A stretch of DNA of 11,161 nt from Hyphomicrobiales bacterium (GCA_015494375.1 WGBL01000318.1:1-11161), one strand, 5' to 3'; positions 1-7,122 are shown, counted from the stretch's first letter. Numbers and translations are program-made. Notes: generated by a model from the letters alone, not told the origin.

Positions 1-12
1 CTCCAACGTTAT

Positions 13-30
13 GTAATGTTATAACATTAT
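13..30. promoter_or_regulatory. Putative Zur box (zinc-uptake regulator operator)
   Basis: Bases 14-29 form a perfect 16-bp palindrome, TAATGTTATAACATTA. The 18-mer at 13-30 matches the published Agrobacterium-group Zur consensus GTAATGTAATAACATTAC, as I remember it, at 16 of 18 positions. Zur with bound zinc normally represses zinc importer genes such as znuABC. No zinc gene lies to the right, so the target should be a gene reading left from beyond base 1. The operator call rests on motif similarity only. Confidence 0.6.
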
Positions 31-50
31 ATGTGATGCTACCTTGTCAA
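21..50 (-). promoter_or_regulatory. Leftward sigma70-like promoter overlapping the Zur box
   Basis: The minus strand carries a perfect TTGACA (bases 50 to 45). With an 18-base spacer, a weak -10, TGTTAT, falls at bases 26-21 inside the palindrome. A TATAAT is also present, but only 13 bases from the -35. Overlap of the -10 with the operator is the usual layout for Zur repression. The start codon served would lie outside the window. The -10 assignment is uncertain. Confidence 0.4.
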
Positions 51-183
51 TCTAGTTAGAAGATGGGCGAGGGAAGTATTTTTCGATGGGGCCCTAAAAA
101 AGGGCACGCCAACACAGAATTTGATACCCTCCCAGATGACGGCACTGATTTCGGGGATGACAGCGCCGAGCGCTGCGCCCTCC

Positions 184-218
184 TTCTGATTTCTGGTTTC
201 TGACTTCTGGTTTCTGAT
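184..218. repeat. Five tandem copies of heptamer TTCTGRY
   Basis: Bases 184-218 read as five consecutive heptamers: TTCTGAT, TTCTGGT, TTCTGAC, TTCTGGT, TTCTGAT. The A and G variants alternate, so the array also has a 14-bp period. It lies about 30 bases beyond the regB stop codon in DNA with no credible gene. Function unknown. It looks like a simple-sequence minisatellite. Confidence 0.85.
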
Positions 219-246
219 CGTTGAGGCCCCGCCAGTGGTCGCAAGG

Positions 247-1623
247 CTATTGCGCGTCCTCTTCCGCGGCTGCGGCCTGGCTCGGCTCCAGATCCTCGCG
301 CTGCCAGGTGATACGGACGATGGCGCCACTTCCTTCGCCCTCACGGTTGGCCAGGTCGATCGCGGCGCCCGAACGCTCAAGAAGGGTTTTGGCGATGAAA
401 AAGCCAAGGCCGAGGCCGAACTGGTCCGCCCGCTCGCCCCCTTGCCGAGCGCTTGACGGGCGCGTGGTGAGGTAAGGCTCGCCGAGCGACTCCATAACCT
501 GGGGAGCAAAACCGGGGCCATCATCGGCGATTGTGATGCGCACCATCTGGCCGTTCCACTCGGCCGTGATTTCGACCCGGGAATGGGCGAAGTCGACAGC
601 GTTCTCGATAATGTTGCCAAGGCCGTAGAGCACGCCCGGGTTGCGCTCGGTGAGCGGCTCGTTTGCCGCATGAGAGCGGGCGTCGGGATCAGGACCGCCC
701 TTGACCACGATTTCCTTGTCAAAAACCTTGTAGGGCGCCACCACCTCCTCGATCATCTGCATGAGACGGACATGGGTCAGCAGCGGATCGCCTTCCGGCG
801 GGCGACGGGTGAGCGTTTCCAGGATCTCGCGACAGCGCTGCGCCTGCGAGGACAAGAGCGCGACATCGTCGCGGAGGGGACTGTCGGGCGGCAGCTCGCG
901 CGCGAGCTCCTTGGCAACCACGGTGATCGTGCCGAGTGGCGTCCCGAGCTCGTGGGCGGCGGCGGCCGCCAGGCCGTCGAGCGCGTTGAGGCGCTGCTCG
1001 CGGGCAAGCACCTGCTCGGTGGCGGCGAGCGCCTCGGACATCTGCCGCGCCTCGGTCGCCAGGCGATGGACATAAAAGCCGATGAACACGAGCCCGCAGA
1101 GCACCGCCGACCAGATGCCGAACTTGTACTGGAGCGGCAGCTCGAACAGCTCTCCCCGATACCACGGCAGCGGCAAATGATAAAAGGCAAGCACCGTCGT
1201 TGCCGCCATGGCGATGACACCAAGCAGCACGGTATTGCGCGCAGGCAGTGTCGCGGCCGAGACCGTCACCGGAGCGAGAACCAAGAACGCAAAGGGGTTC
1301 TCGAGCCCGCCGGTGAGATAGAGCAGCGCCGAAAGCTGCAAGATGTCGTAGGCGAGCAGCACTGTCGCCATGGCACTGCCGAGATGATGACGGCTGGCAT
1401 AGCGAATGCGCAGAAAGATGTTGAGCCAGGCTGAGAAGGCGATTGCGGCCAGACAGATCTCGAGCGGAAACTCGAATCCGAGCCCCCAGCGCACGAATAT
1501 GACTGCAGCGAGCTGGCCGGCGACCGCAAACCAGCGCAAACGCACAATCGTTTGCAGGCGCAGGCCACCCTCACTCCGCAAGGCCCGTTTCCGCACCATT
1601 GGCTCCCGATGTCTCCTGCCCAT
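247..1623 (-). CDS. regB: RegB/PrrB/ActS-type redox sensor histidine kinase
   Basis: This is a membrane histidine kinase that senses quinone pool and cell redox state and phosphorylates RegA/PrrA/ActR to control respiration, photosynthesis or nitrogen genes. About six hydrophobic segments span residues 31-186, with the RegB quinone-site signature GGLENPF at 105-111. The H-box AAAHELGTPL carries the phospho-acceptor His224. Cys264 in QAQRCREIL matches the redox-active cysteine of the RegB redox box. The N-box Asn lies near 337-341, DDGPGF at 367-372 and GLGLGFFIAK at 403-412. Length (458) suits the family. The in-frame ATG at codon 9 (base 1599) has GGGAG just upstream, whereas the first ATG has no visible Shine-Dalgarno, so translation may start there. 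It is divergent from senC, as in Rhodobacter. No regA is present in the window. Confidence 0.92.
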   Translation of the reverse strand: MGRRHREPMVRKRALRSEGGLRLQTIVRLRWFAVAGQLAAVIFVRWGLGFEFPLEICLAAIAFSAWLNIFLRIRYASRHHLGSAMATVLLAYDILQLSALLYLTGGLENPFAFLVLAPVTVSAATLPARNTVLLGVIAMAATTVLAFYHLPLPWYRGELFELPLQYKFGIWSAVLCGLVFIGFYVHRLATEARQMSEALAATEQVLAREQRLNALDGLAAAAAHELGTPLGTITVVAKELARELPPDSPLRDDVALLSSQAQRCREILETLTRRPPEGDPLLTHVRLMQMIEEVVAPYKVFDKEIVVKGGPDPDARSHAANEPLTERNPGVLYGLGNIIENAVDFAHSRVEITAEWNGQMVRITIADDGPGFAPQVMESLGEPYLTTRPSSARQGGERADQFGLGLGFFIAKTLLERSGAAIDLANREGEGSGAIVRITWQREDLEPSQAAAAEEDAQ

Positions 1624-1789
1624 GTCGTGGCCGTTCGTCCGGCTTGCGCCGGGCCCCTATGTCGCGCCCCATGCGGCAAGTCGTCAAACCCGATGCGCAG
1701 CAAATGCTGTTAGCATAGCCCTAAATCGATCCGTTGGGCGCCTGGCTCTGTCAATGGCATTGGCCCCTGCGTCGTATCGGGAGCTCGAA
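1624..1789. promoter_or_regulatory. regB-senC divergent control region
   Basis: This 166-bp spacer must hold both promoters. It contains an interrupted palindrome, ATGCT-GTT-AGCAT, at 1704-1716. It also contains GCGGCAAGTCGTC at 1673-1685, which fits 7 of the 11 fixed positions of the RegR/RegA-box consensus I recall (GNGRCRTTNNGNCGC). senC has a good Shine-Dalgarno, GGGAG at 1779-1783, six bases before its ATG. I see no clean -35/-10 pair. The palindrome is certain; its role and the RegA-box reading are guesses. Confidence 0.4.
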
Positions 1790-2416
1790 ATGCGTCTTAA
1801 GGTTCTGTTGATTGCGACCGCCTTCTTGCTTGCCGGCGTGCTGCTGGCGTTGCTCATGTTCGAGCGTCAATTGCCTGCTCTCCTCGGCGGTGCCCGCCAG
1901 ATCACAACGGGCAAGGCCCTCATCGGCGGGCCCTTCTCCCTCCTCGATCACAGGGGGCGGCGGGTCACCGAGAAGGACTTTCGCGGCCGTTATATGCTCG
2001 TCTACTTCGGTTTCACCTATTGCCCGGATGTCTGCCCGGCGGGGCTGCAAGTGATCTCCGAGGCGCTGCGGATGCTCGGCGAGGAGAAGGCGCAAAAGGT
2101 TGTGCCGATCTTCATCACCGTCGATCCCGAGCGCGATACGGTCCAGCAGATGGCGAGCTACGTCAAGAACTTCCATCCCCGCCTCGTGGGCCTTACGGGC
2201 AGCAAAAAGGAGATTGCCGCTGCGGCATCGGCCTTTCGCGTCTACTATGCCAAGGTTGCTGCCGAAGGCGGTGCTAATGGCGCAAGCGACGACTACACCA
2301 TGGACCACACCGCCATCACCTACCTCATGGGGCCCGACGGGGCCTTCATTGCCCATTTCTCGCATGGCACCAGCGCGCCCGATATGGCGCGCCGGCTTGG
2401 CCAGCTCATCCGCTGA
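1790..2416 (+). CDS. senC: SCO1/SenC/PrrC family copper-binding protein
   Basis: This thioredoxin-fold protein is anchored by one N-terminal membrane helix and faces the periplasm. The family binds copper and helps assemble the CuA centre of cytochrome oxidase; PrrC also affects RegB signalling in Rhodobacter. Residues 5-24 are hydrophobic. The copper motif is complete: FTYCPDVCP with Cys78 and Cys82, plus His173 in MDHTA. The SCO-typical TVDPERD lies at 110-116. The 208-residue length is normal. The ATG at 1790 is chosen because GGGAG sits six bases upstream and the membrane helix starts right after it; a longer open frame upstream lacks family similarity. It is paired divergently with regB. 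Confidence 0.93.
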   Translation: MRLKVLLIATAFLLAGVLLALLMFERQLPALLGGARQITTGKALIGGPFSLLDHRGRRVTEKDFRGRYMLVYFGFTYCPDVCPAGLQVISEALRMLGEEKAQKVVPIFITVDPERDTVQQMASYVKNFHPRLVGLTGSKKEIAAAASAFRVYYAKVAAEGGANGASDDYTMDHTAITYLMGPDGAFIAHFSHGTSAPDMARRLGQLIR

Positions 2417-2767
2417 GCTCGTCTCTCGCGGCGCCTCGCACAGGGCCCATGGCCGCGCCCAGTGAAGGTCGTGGACTTTCTGCGAAAAAATGTCACAATG
2501 GGGTGTGACTGATTCGTCGCACCGACTGCGAGCGCTTGCCTTCGTAGCTCGCGTTGCGCGACAGTGCCGACATGAGCCATGCCATAAGGCCTTCAGAGAC
2601 GGAGGCGACAACACCCAAGATCACGGGTCGAGACAACCGCGGCGAGAGTGAGCGGCCGGAAGACAACCCAAGCAATGATTGCGAGGCCAGGAAAGACCGC
2701 GGCACGAACGCCACACGCCTCGGGGCAATAAAAGGGGCAATGAGGGGGCAGTCAGGGGGGCAATCCT
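2417..2767. other. senC-phaZ intergenic region
   Basis: These 351 bases contain no convincing gene; short open frames on both strands match nothing I recognise. An inverted repeat, GTCACA-N6-TGTGAC, occupies 2492-2509 just after an A-run. It resembles an operator with outward-facing TGTGA half-sites rather than a classic CRP site. The last 45 bases hold the G-rich repeat described separately. No terminator with a T-run follows senC. Confidence 0.5.
2722..2764 (+). repeat. Four phased GGGGCART repeats over the phaZ ribosome-binding site
   Basis: GGGGCAAT occurs at 2722, 2734 and 2757 and GGGGCAGT at 2745, giving four copies spaced 12, 11 and 12 bases. The G-tracts are 4, 4, 5 and 6 bases long with loops of 8, 6 and 6, close to an intramolecular G-quadruplex pattern on the mRNA-sense strand. 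The last tract is the Shine-Dalgarno (AGGGGGG, 2754-2760), seven bases before the phaZ GTG. A repressor-binding iteron array is an alternative reading. Confidence 0.7.
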
Positions 2768-4198
2768 GTGCTTTATCAATGGTATGAGCTCGGCCATGCC
2801 GCGGTGCGCCCGGCTCGGGCGGCCGCCCAATCGGCGCGGCTCATGCTTGCCAATCCGCTCAACCCGCTCTTTCACACGGCCTTCGGGCGTGGTGCCGCAG
2901 CGGCGCTCGAGGTCTTCGAGCGCACCACGCGGCGCTACGGAAAGCCCGTGTTCGGCATCACCCAGACCATGGTCGACGGCGCTATGGTGCCCGTTGCGCA
3001 AGAGGTCGTCTGGGCCCATCCCTTTTGCCGGCTGTTGCACTTTCGCAAGCATTTCGCGGCAGCTGAAGCGCCGGACGAACGCGGTCTACGGGCACAGGGT
3101 GGGCAGCCACGCGTCCTACTGGTGGCGCCGATGTCGGGCCACTACGCCACCCTCCTGCGCGGCACGGTGGAAGCCCTCCTGCCCGATCATGAGGTCTACA
3201 TCACCGACTGGGCCAATGCACGCGATGTCCCGAAGGCCGCCGGGCGCTTCGATCTCGATGACTATATCGACGTCATGCTGGCGCTGTTCCGCCTCTTTGC
3301 GGGCGATGTGCATGTGGTCGCCGTCTGCCAACCATCGGTGCCGGTGCTTGCGGCGGTCTCTCTCATGGAGGCGGCAGATGATCCGGCGACGCCTGCGAGC
3401 ATGGTGCTGATGGGCGGCCCGATCGACACCCGAATCAACCCCACAGTCGTCAACCGCCTGGCCAAGAAGCGGGGCACCGAATGGTTCCGCCGCCATGTCA
3501 TCACGCGGGTGCCTTGGCCCAATGCGGGCCATGGGCGGCGCGTCTATCCTGGGTTCCTGCAGCTGACGGGTTTCATGACGATGAACCTCGATCGCCATTT
3601 GCGGGCGCACAAGGAGCTGTTTTTCCATCTCGTGCGGGGCGATGGTGAATCGGCGGAAAAGCACAAGGCGTTCTACGATGAGTATCTCGCGGTCATGGAT
3701 CTTACGGCCGAGTTCTATTTGCAGACCATCGAGACCGTCTTTGTCCGCCACGCGCTTGGGCTCGGCGAGATGCGACACCGCGGGCGGCCCGTCGACCCGG
3801 GCGCCATTCGCCGCACTGCGCTCATGACCATCGAGGGCGCGCGCGACGACATCACGGGGCGTGGCCAGTGTCGGGCGGCGCTTGATCTTTGCCGTTGCCT
3901 GCCGGCGGCGAGGAAACGCCATCTCGAGGCTGAAGGCGTCGGCCACTACGGCCTTTTCAATGGCGCGCGCTTTCGCGCCAACATCCTGCCGGCGTTGCGC
4001 GCATTCTTCCAGGCCCATCAGCGTAAGGCGCGGGCACCGGCCCCAAGCCCGATCGTTGAGCCGGGCAATGAGTCGGAGCGCTCCCTGCGCGCCCGGCAAA
4101 GGCGCGGCACCATGGCTCGAAAACCTCTCGCCGGCTCGGCTCCCCTCTCGCGAGCCGGTCGTGCCCACCGCCTCCGGAAACCTCGCCTGGAGGAGTAA
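2768..4198 (+). CDS. phaZ: Intracellular poly(3-hydroxybutyrate) depolymerase PhaZ
   Basis: This enzyme degrades stored PHB granules in the cytoplasm and releases 3-hydroxybutyrate units. It is an alpha/beta-hydrolase of the intracellular PhaZ type, which uses a catalytic cysteine. Cys187 in VCQPSVP, Asp360 in EGARDDITG and His393 in VGHYGLFNG reproduce the Cys183-Asp355-His388 triad of Ralstonia PhaZ1 with almost the same spacing. The family N-terminus MLYQ fixes the start at the GTG at 2768, which has AGGGGGG seven bases upstream. Known members are about 400-420 residues. This one (476) carries a basic, Pro/Ala/Arg-rich, probably disordered tail after about residue 420. The stop codon overlaps the start of a possible tiny ORF. 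Confidence 0.93.
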   Translation: MLYQWYELGHAAVRPARAAAQSARLMLANPLNPLFHTAFGRGAAAALEVFERTTRRYGKPVFGITQTMVDGAMVPVAQEVVWAHPFCRLLHFRKHFAAAEAPDERGLRAQGGQPRVLLVAPMSGHYATLLRGTVEALLPDHEVYITDWANARDVPKAAGRFDLDDYIDVMLALFRLFAGDVHVVAVCQPSVPVLAAVSLMEAADDPATPASMVLMGGPIDTRINPTVVNRLAKKRGTEWFRRHVITRVPWPNAGHGRRVYPGFLQLTGFMTMNLDRHLRAHKELFFHLVRGDGESAEKHKAFYDEYLAVMDLTAEFYLQTIETVFVRHALGLGEMRHRGRPVDPGAIRRTALMTIEGARDDITGRGQCRAALDLCRCLPAARKRHLEAEGVGHYGLFNGARFRANILPALRAFFQAHQRKARAPAPSPIVEPGNESERSLRARQRRGTMARKPLAGSAPLSRAGRAHRLRKPRLEE

Positions 4199-4272
4199 TG
4201 ATCCGCGTCACGAGCGTGCCAAACGCATCACAGTCAACGCCAACGACAAGAAACACAAGAAATAAGAAATAA
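4198..4272 (+). CDS. Possible 24-residue small ORF coupled to phaZ
   Basis: The phaZ stop overlaps an ATG in the string TAATG, preceded by a near-ideal Shine-Dalgarno, GGAGGAG (4189-4195). The ORF encodes 24 residues rich in Ser, Thr and Asn with a basic end (NTRNKK) and stops at TAA 4270-4272, 20 bases before the next gene. I recognise no family. It may be a real small protein, a device that passes ribosomes to the downstream gene, or chance. The overlap and ribosome-binding site are visible; expression is inferred. Confidence 0.35.
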   Translation: MIRVTSVPNASQSTPTTRNTRNKK

Positions 4273-4292
4273 GAGACGTCCGATCACGACAC

Positions 4293-5036
4293 ATGCTCAT
4301 CGAAAGCACACTCGGCGAAAACATTTCCGTTCCCATAGAGACCCGCATTCACCCGCGTGCGCGGCGCATGACGCTGCGCATCGATCAGGCCCGCGGTCGT
4401 GTCGTTCTCACCCTTCCCAAGGGCTGCCGGCGCAATGAGGCCATCGCGTTTGTTCGCAGGCACCAGGATTGGCTGCGCGAGAGCCTGGCGGCGCTGCCGG
4501 CAGCGGTTCCGTTCGAGGATGGCGCGCTCATCCCGCTCGAAGGCCGCATGCATCGTCTCGTTTTCGGTGCCCGTCGACGACGCGGTGGCACATCGGCGGG
4601 CGTGGTCTGGATTGAGGCCTCACGGGGCGGGCGGGGCCGCCCGCGCCTCTGTGTGGCCGGTGCGCCGGAGCATGGATCGCGGCGGCTGCGCGACTGGCTG
4701 GTCGATCGGGCGCGCAAGAGGCTCAGCGCGCGCGTGCGTGTGCATGCCCAAAGGCTCAGGCTCAGCCCGCGGCGCATCTCGGTCCGCGATCAGACGACGC
4801 GTTGGGGCTCGTGCTCGACCAGCGGCACGCTGTCGTTTTCATGGCGCCTCATTCTGGCGCCGCCCTTCGTGCTCGACTATGTCGCCGCCCACGAGGTCGC
4901 CCACCTTGCCGAGATGAACCACGGGCCCCGCTTCTGGCGGCTCGTGCGCAAGACCATGCCGCAAATGGACAGGGCGCGCATGTGGTTGCGCGAGCATGGG
5001 ATCGAGCTCCATCGCTATGGTCTCGAGCGGCACTGA
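4293..5036 (+). CDS. YgjP-type M48 zinc metalloprotease (DUF45)
   Basis: This is a predicted soluble zinc-dependent peptidase of the YgjP/DUF45 group; its cellular substrate is unknown to me. The zinc motif HEVAH lies at residues 200-204, and NHGPRFW at 209-215 supplies the third ligand, His210. The family motif RWGSC is at 170-174, and the N-terminal region (IHPRARRMTLRI, LTLPKG) is typical. Length 247 is normal, with an Arg/Gly-rich insert around 94-118. Ribosome-binding site support for the ATG is weak: the nearest purine run, AAGAGA, is about 16 bases away. Translation may be helped by read-on from the small ORF ending at 4272. It follows phaZ by 94 bases and may share its transcript. Confidence 0.88.
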   Translation: MLIESTLGENISVPIETRIHPRARRMTLRIDQARGRVVLTLPKGCRRNEAIAFVRRHQDWLRESLAALPAAVPFEDGALIPLEGRMHRLVFGARRRRGGTSAGVVWIEASRGGRGRPRLCVAGAPEHGSRRLRDWLVDRARKRLSARVRVHAQRLRLSPRRISVRDQTTRWGSCSTSGTLSFSWRLILAPPFVLDYVAAHEVAHLAEMNHGPRFWRLVRKTMPQMDRARMWLREHGIELHRYGLERH

Positions 5037-5289
5037 AGATGAGGCGTGGCGGCCGGCATCCTTTCTTTGGAAATCGGAAAGCGTCCAGCGCCAGAGATGG
5101 GGGGCATCGAAGCCAATAAGGAGACCGACGACCGGGCAAGGGGCCGCCCCGCAGGGTGTTTCAGGCCGTCGATGGAATTGCTCGCGGACAGGTTGAATTG
5201 ATGATGGTGATTGCCTTTGCCGAGTGAATGGCAAACGACGACTCGGCGCGGGAAAAGAAGCACCACCCCCAATCAAGGCAGAGCAAATC
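5037..5289. other. Convergent spacer with two competing hairpins
   Basis: This stretch separates the ends of the metalloprotease gene (plus) and apt (minus). TTTGCC (5216-5221) can pair with GGCAAA (5230-5235), while the overlapping GCCGAGT (5219-5225) can pair with ACTCGGC (5241-5247), so only one stem can form at a time. Neither is followed by a T-run on either strand, so a classic intrinsic terminator is not supported. I see no gene here. Confidence 0.4.
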
Positions 5290-5817
5290 CTAATCGCCCT
5301 CGAAGGCCATGAGTGTATGGCATGGGATGCCCTCGGCCTCGAGCTTTCGGGCGCCGCCGAGATCGGGCAAGTCGATGACAAAGGCCGCACCGAGCAGGTT
5401 GCCGCCGAGCCGCGCAATCAGCTTGACCGCCGCCATGGCCGTGCCGCCCGTGGCGATGAGATCGTCGACGAGCAGGACCCGCTCACCCGGCCGCAGCGCA
5501 TCCTCGTGCATTTCGATGACATCGACGCCATATTCGAGTTCGTAGTCCTGGCCGATGGCCTTGGCCGGCAGCTTGCCCCGCTTGCGGATGGGCACAAAGC
5601 CCGTACCGAGCCGGTCGGCGACGGCACCGCCCAGGATGAAGCCGCGGGCCTCGATGCCCACGACCGCCTCGACGCCCGCGTCGCGGTAGGGCGCGGCGAG
5701 CCGGGCGATGCATTCGCGAAAGCCCTCGGCATGGCCAAACAGGGTCGTCACGTCGCGAAACAAGATGCCCGGTTTGGGATAGTCGGGGATGGTGCGAACC
5801 AGTTGTTTGAGATCCAT
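5290..5817 (-). CDS. apt: Adenine phosphoribosyltransferase
   Basis: Cytoplasmic purine salvage enzyme that joins adenine and PRPP to give AMP and pyrophosphate. The protein is 175 residues, the usual size. PDYPKPGILFRD lies at 11-22, EARGF at 56-60, KRGKLP at 79-84 and YELEYG at 92-97. The PRPP-binding motif VLLVDDLIATGGT is at 114-126. All are characteristic of Apt, and I see no defect. A GGGAGG sits 12 bases upstream of the ATG, a long but possible spacing. It is transcribed away from mdh, and an 18-bp duplication lies in its leader. Confidence 0.96.
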   Translation of the reverse strand: MDLKQLVRTIPDYPKPGILFRDVTTLFGHAEGFRECIARLAAPYRDAGVEAVVGIEARGFILGGAVADRLGTGFVPIRKRGKLPAKAIGQDYELEYGVDVIEMHEDALRPGERVLLVDDLIATGGTAMAAVKLIARLGGNLLGAAFVIDLPDLGGARKLEAEGIPCHTLMAFEGD

Positions 5818-6156
5818 GGGCTCGGGCTGCCTCCCTTGCTGCTCCTCTTTATTCGCTTTTGATGCTCTATTCGTTATTGATGCTCTTCATTGTTGTTCCA
5901 TGACGCCTCTTGCGGTGTGTGGCGTGTGGCGTGCCCCCTGGCGCTCCCGGGTGCGGACGCGGGCGCAGACACACACGCAGATGCCGGCTCGGCTTCTGCA
6001 AGGGGCTTTTCTAATCCGAAAGTAGGCGCAAGGCCATAGATGTGCGCTTGCCCGCGCCTTCGTTTCCGTCTAACCACGGTGAGGAGAACGCGCGCATTTT
6101 GGCGCTTCTGGCAAGCGCCATTCTCAGCAGGGATCGCAACAGGGAGGTTGGCTCAC
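5818..6156. other. apt-mdh divergent intergenic region
   Basis: This 339-bp region should contain promoters for apt (left) and mdh (right). Its apt side is AT-richer and holds an 18-bp tandem duplication (5851-5886). Its centre has a short GTGTGGC duplication near 5916-5931. I cannot assign a confident -35/-10 pair for either gene. The mdh Shine-Dalgarno, AGGGAGG, is at 6141-6147. Open frames continuing upstream of mdh show no family similarity and are not called. Confidence 0.5.
5851..5886. repeat. Tandem 18-bp direct repeat upstream of apt
   Basis: Two adjacent 18-mers, 5851-5868 and 5869-5886, are identical at 16 of 18 positions. Both end in GATGCTCT and begin ATTCG. They lie 34-69 bases upstream of the apt start codon, in its likely promoter or leader. 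They could be a regulator's paired half-sites or a chance duplication. Confidence 0.8.
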
Positions 6157-7122
6157 ATGGCGCGTCCGAGGATTGCGCTCATCGGCGCCGGCATGATCGG
6201 CGGCACGCTCGCTCATCTGGCAGCGCTCAAGGAGCTCGGCGATATCGTCATTTGCGACATTGTCGAGGACATGCCCATGGGCAAGGCGCTTGATCTGAGC
6301 CAGGCGGGGCCGATCGAGGGCTTTGACGCCCGCCTTGCCGGTACCAACAGCTATGCAGACATTGCCGGAGCCGATGTGATCATCGTCACCGCGGGTGTTC
6401 CCCGCAAGCCCGGCATGAGCCGGGATGACCTCCTCGAGATCAACCTCAAAGTGATGGACCAGGTGGGTGCAGGCATCAAGAAGTATGCCCCCCATGCCTT
6501 TGTCATCTGCATCACCAACCCGCTCGATGCCATGGTTTGGGCGCTGCAAAAGGCGAGCGGCTGTCCGACGCACAAGGTGGTGGGCATGGCCGGGGTGCTC
6601 GATTCGGCGCGCTTTCGAACCTTTCTCGCCCAGGAGTTCGACGTCTCGGTGGAGGACGTGACGGCCTTCGTGCTCGGCGGGCATGGCGACACCATGGTGC
6701 CGCTGGTGCGCTATTCAACGGTCGCCGGCATCCCGCTGCCCGACCTTGTCAAGATGCGCTGGATCACCAACGATCGGCTCGAGGAGATCGTCCAGCGGGT
6801 GCGCGACGGCGGCGCCGAGATCGTCTCGCTTCTCAAGAGCGGCTCGGCCTACTATGCCCCCGCCTCGGCGGCCATCGAGATGGCCGAGGCCTATCTCAAG
6901 GACAAGAAGCGCATCTTGCCGTGCGCGGCCCATTTGAACGGCGAGTTTGGTGTCAAGGGGCTCTATGTCGGGGTGCCGGTCGTGATTGGTGCTGCGGGTG
7001 TCGAGCGGATTGTCGAGATCGACCTCAACATGCGCGAGCGCTCTGCCTTCATGCGTTCGGTGGAGGCGGTCAAGGGGCTGGTCGAGGCCTGCCAGAGGAT
7101 TGCACCGCAGCTGGGAGCCTGA
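6157..7122 (+). CDS. mdh: NAD-dependent malate dehydrogenase (LDH-like)
   Basis: TCA-cycle enzyme interconverting malate and oxaloacetate with NAD, in the cytoplasm. The 321-residue protein belongs to the LDH-like malate dehydrogenase group usual in alphaproteobacteria. The Rossmann motif GAGMIGG is at 10-16, and Asp34 after the second strand indicates NAD over NADP. In the active-site loop VPRKPGMSRDD, Arg83 is the residue that selects malate over lactate and Arg89 the second substrate arginine. Asn121, Asp149, Arg152 and the catalytic His176 in GGHGDTM are present. The ATG at 6157 has AGGGAGG nine bases upstream and starts right at the first strand. The mntA GTG follows six bases after the stop, so the genes are probably cotranscribed. 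Confidence 0.96.
   Translation: MARPRIALIGAGMIGGTLAHLAALKELGDIVICDIVEDMPMGKALDLSQAGPIEGFDARLAGTNSYADIAGADVIIVTAGVPRKPGMSRDDLLEINLKVMDQVGAGIKKYAPHAFVICITNPLDAMVWALQKASGCPTHKVVGMAGVLDSARFRTFLAQEFDVSVEDVTAFVLGGHGDTMVPLVRYSTVAGIPLPDLVKMRWITNDRLEEIVQRVRDGGAEIVSLLKSGSAYYAPASAAIEMAEAYLKDKKRILPCAAHLNGEFGVKGLYVGVPVVIGAAGVERIVEIDLNMRERSAFMRSVEAVKGLVEACQRIAPQLGA

Noticed and set aside
91..105. GCCCT-AAAAA-AGGGC hairpin as a regB terminator
   Set aside because: The stem is only five pairs, and no T-run follows it on the minus strand.
583..1434. Long plus-strand open frame of 283 codons inside regB
   Set aside because: It is the antisense of the strongly supported RegB protein and is His/Arg/Glu-rich without any recognisable domain, as is usual for shadows in GC-rich DNA.
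1406..1789. Upstream in-frame extension of senC
   Set aside because: The open frame continues 128 codons upstream, but that part overlaps regB on the other strand and resembles no SCO protein. The ATG at 1790 has a proper Shine-Dalgarno and starts the membrane anchor.
3116..4168. 350-codon minus-strand open frame opposite phaZ
   Set aside because: It lies wholly antisense to phaZ, whose catalytic triad and family length are clear, and its own translation matches nothing.
5224..5862. 212-codon plus-strand open frame opposite apt
   Set aside because: It is antisense to a textbook Apt, with composition typical of an antisense translation.
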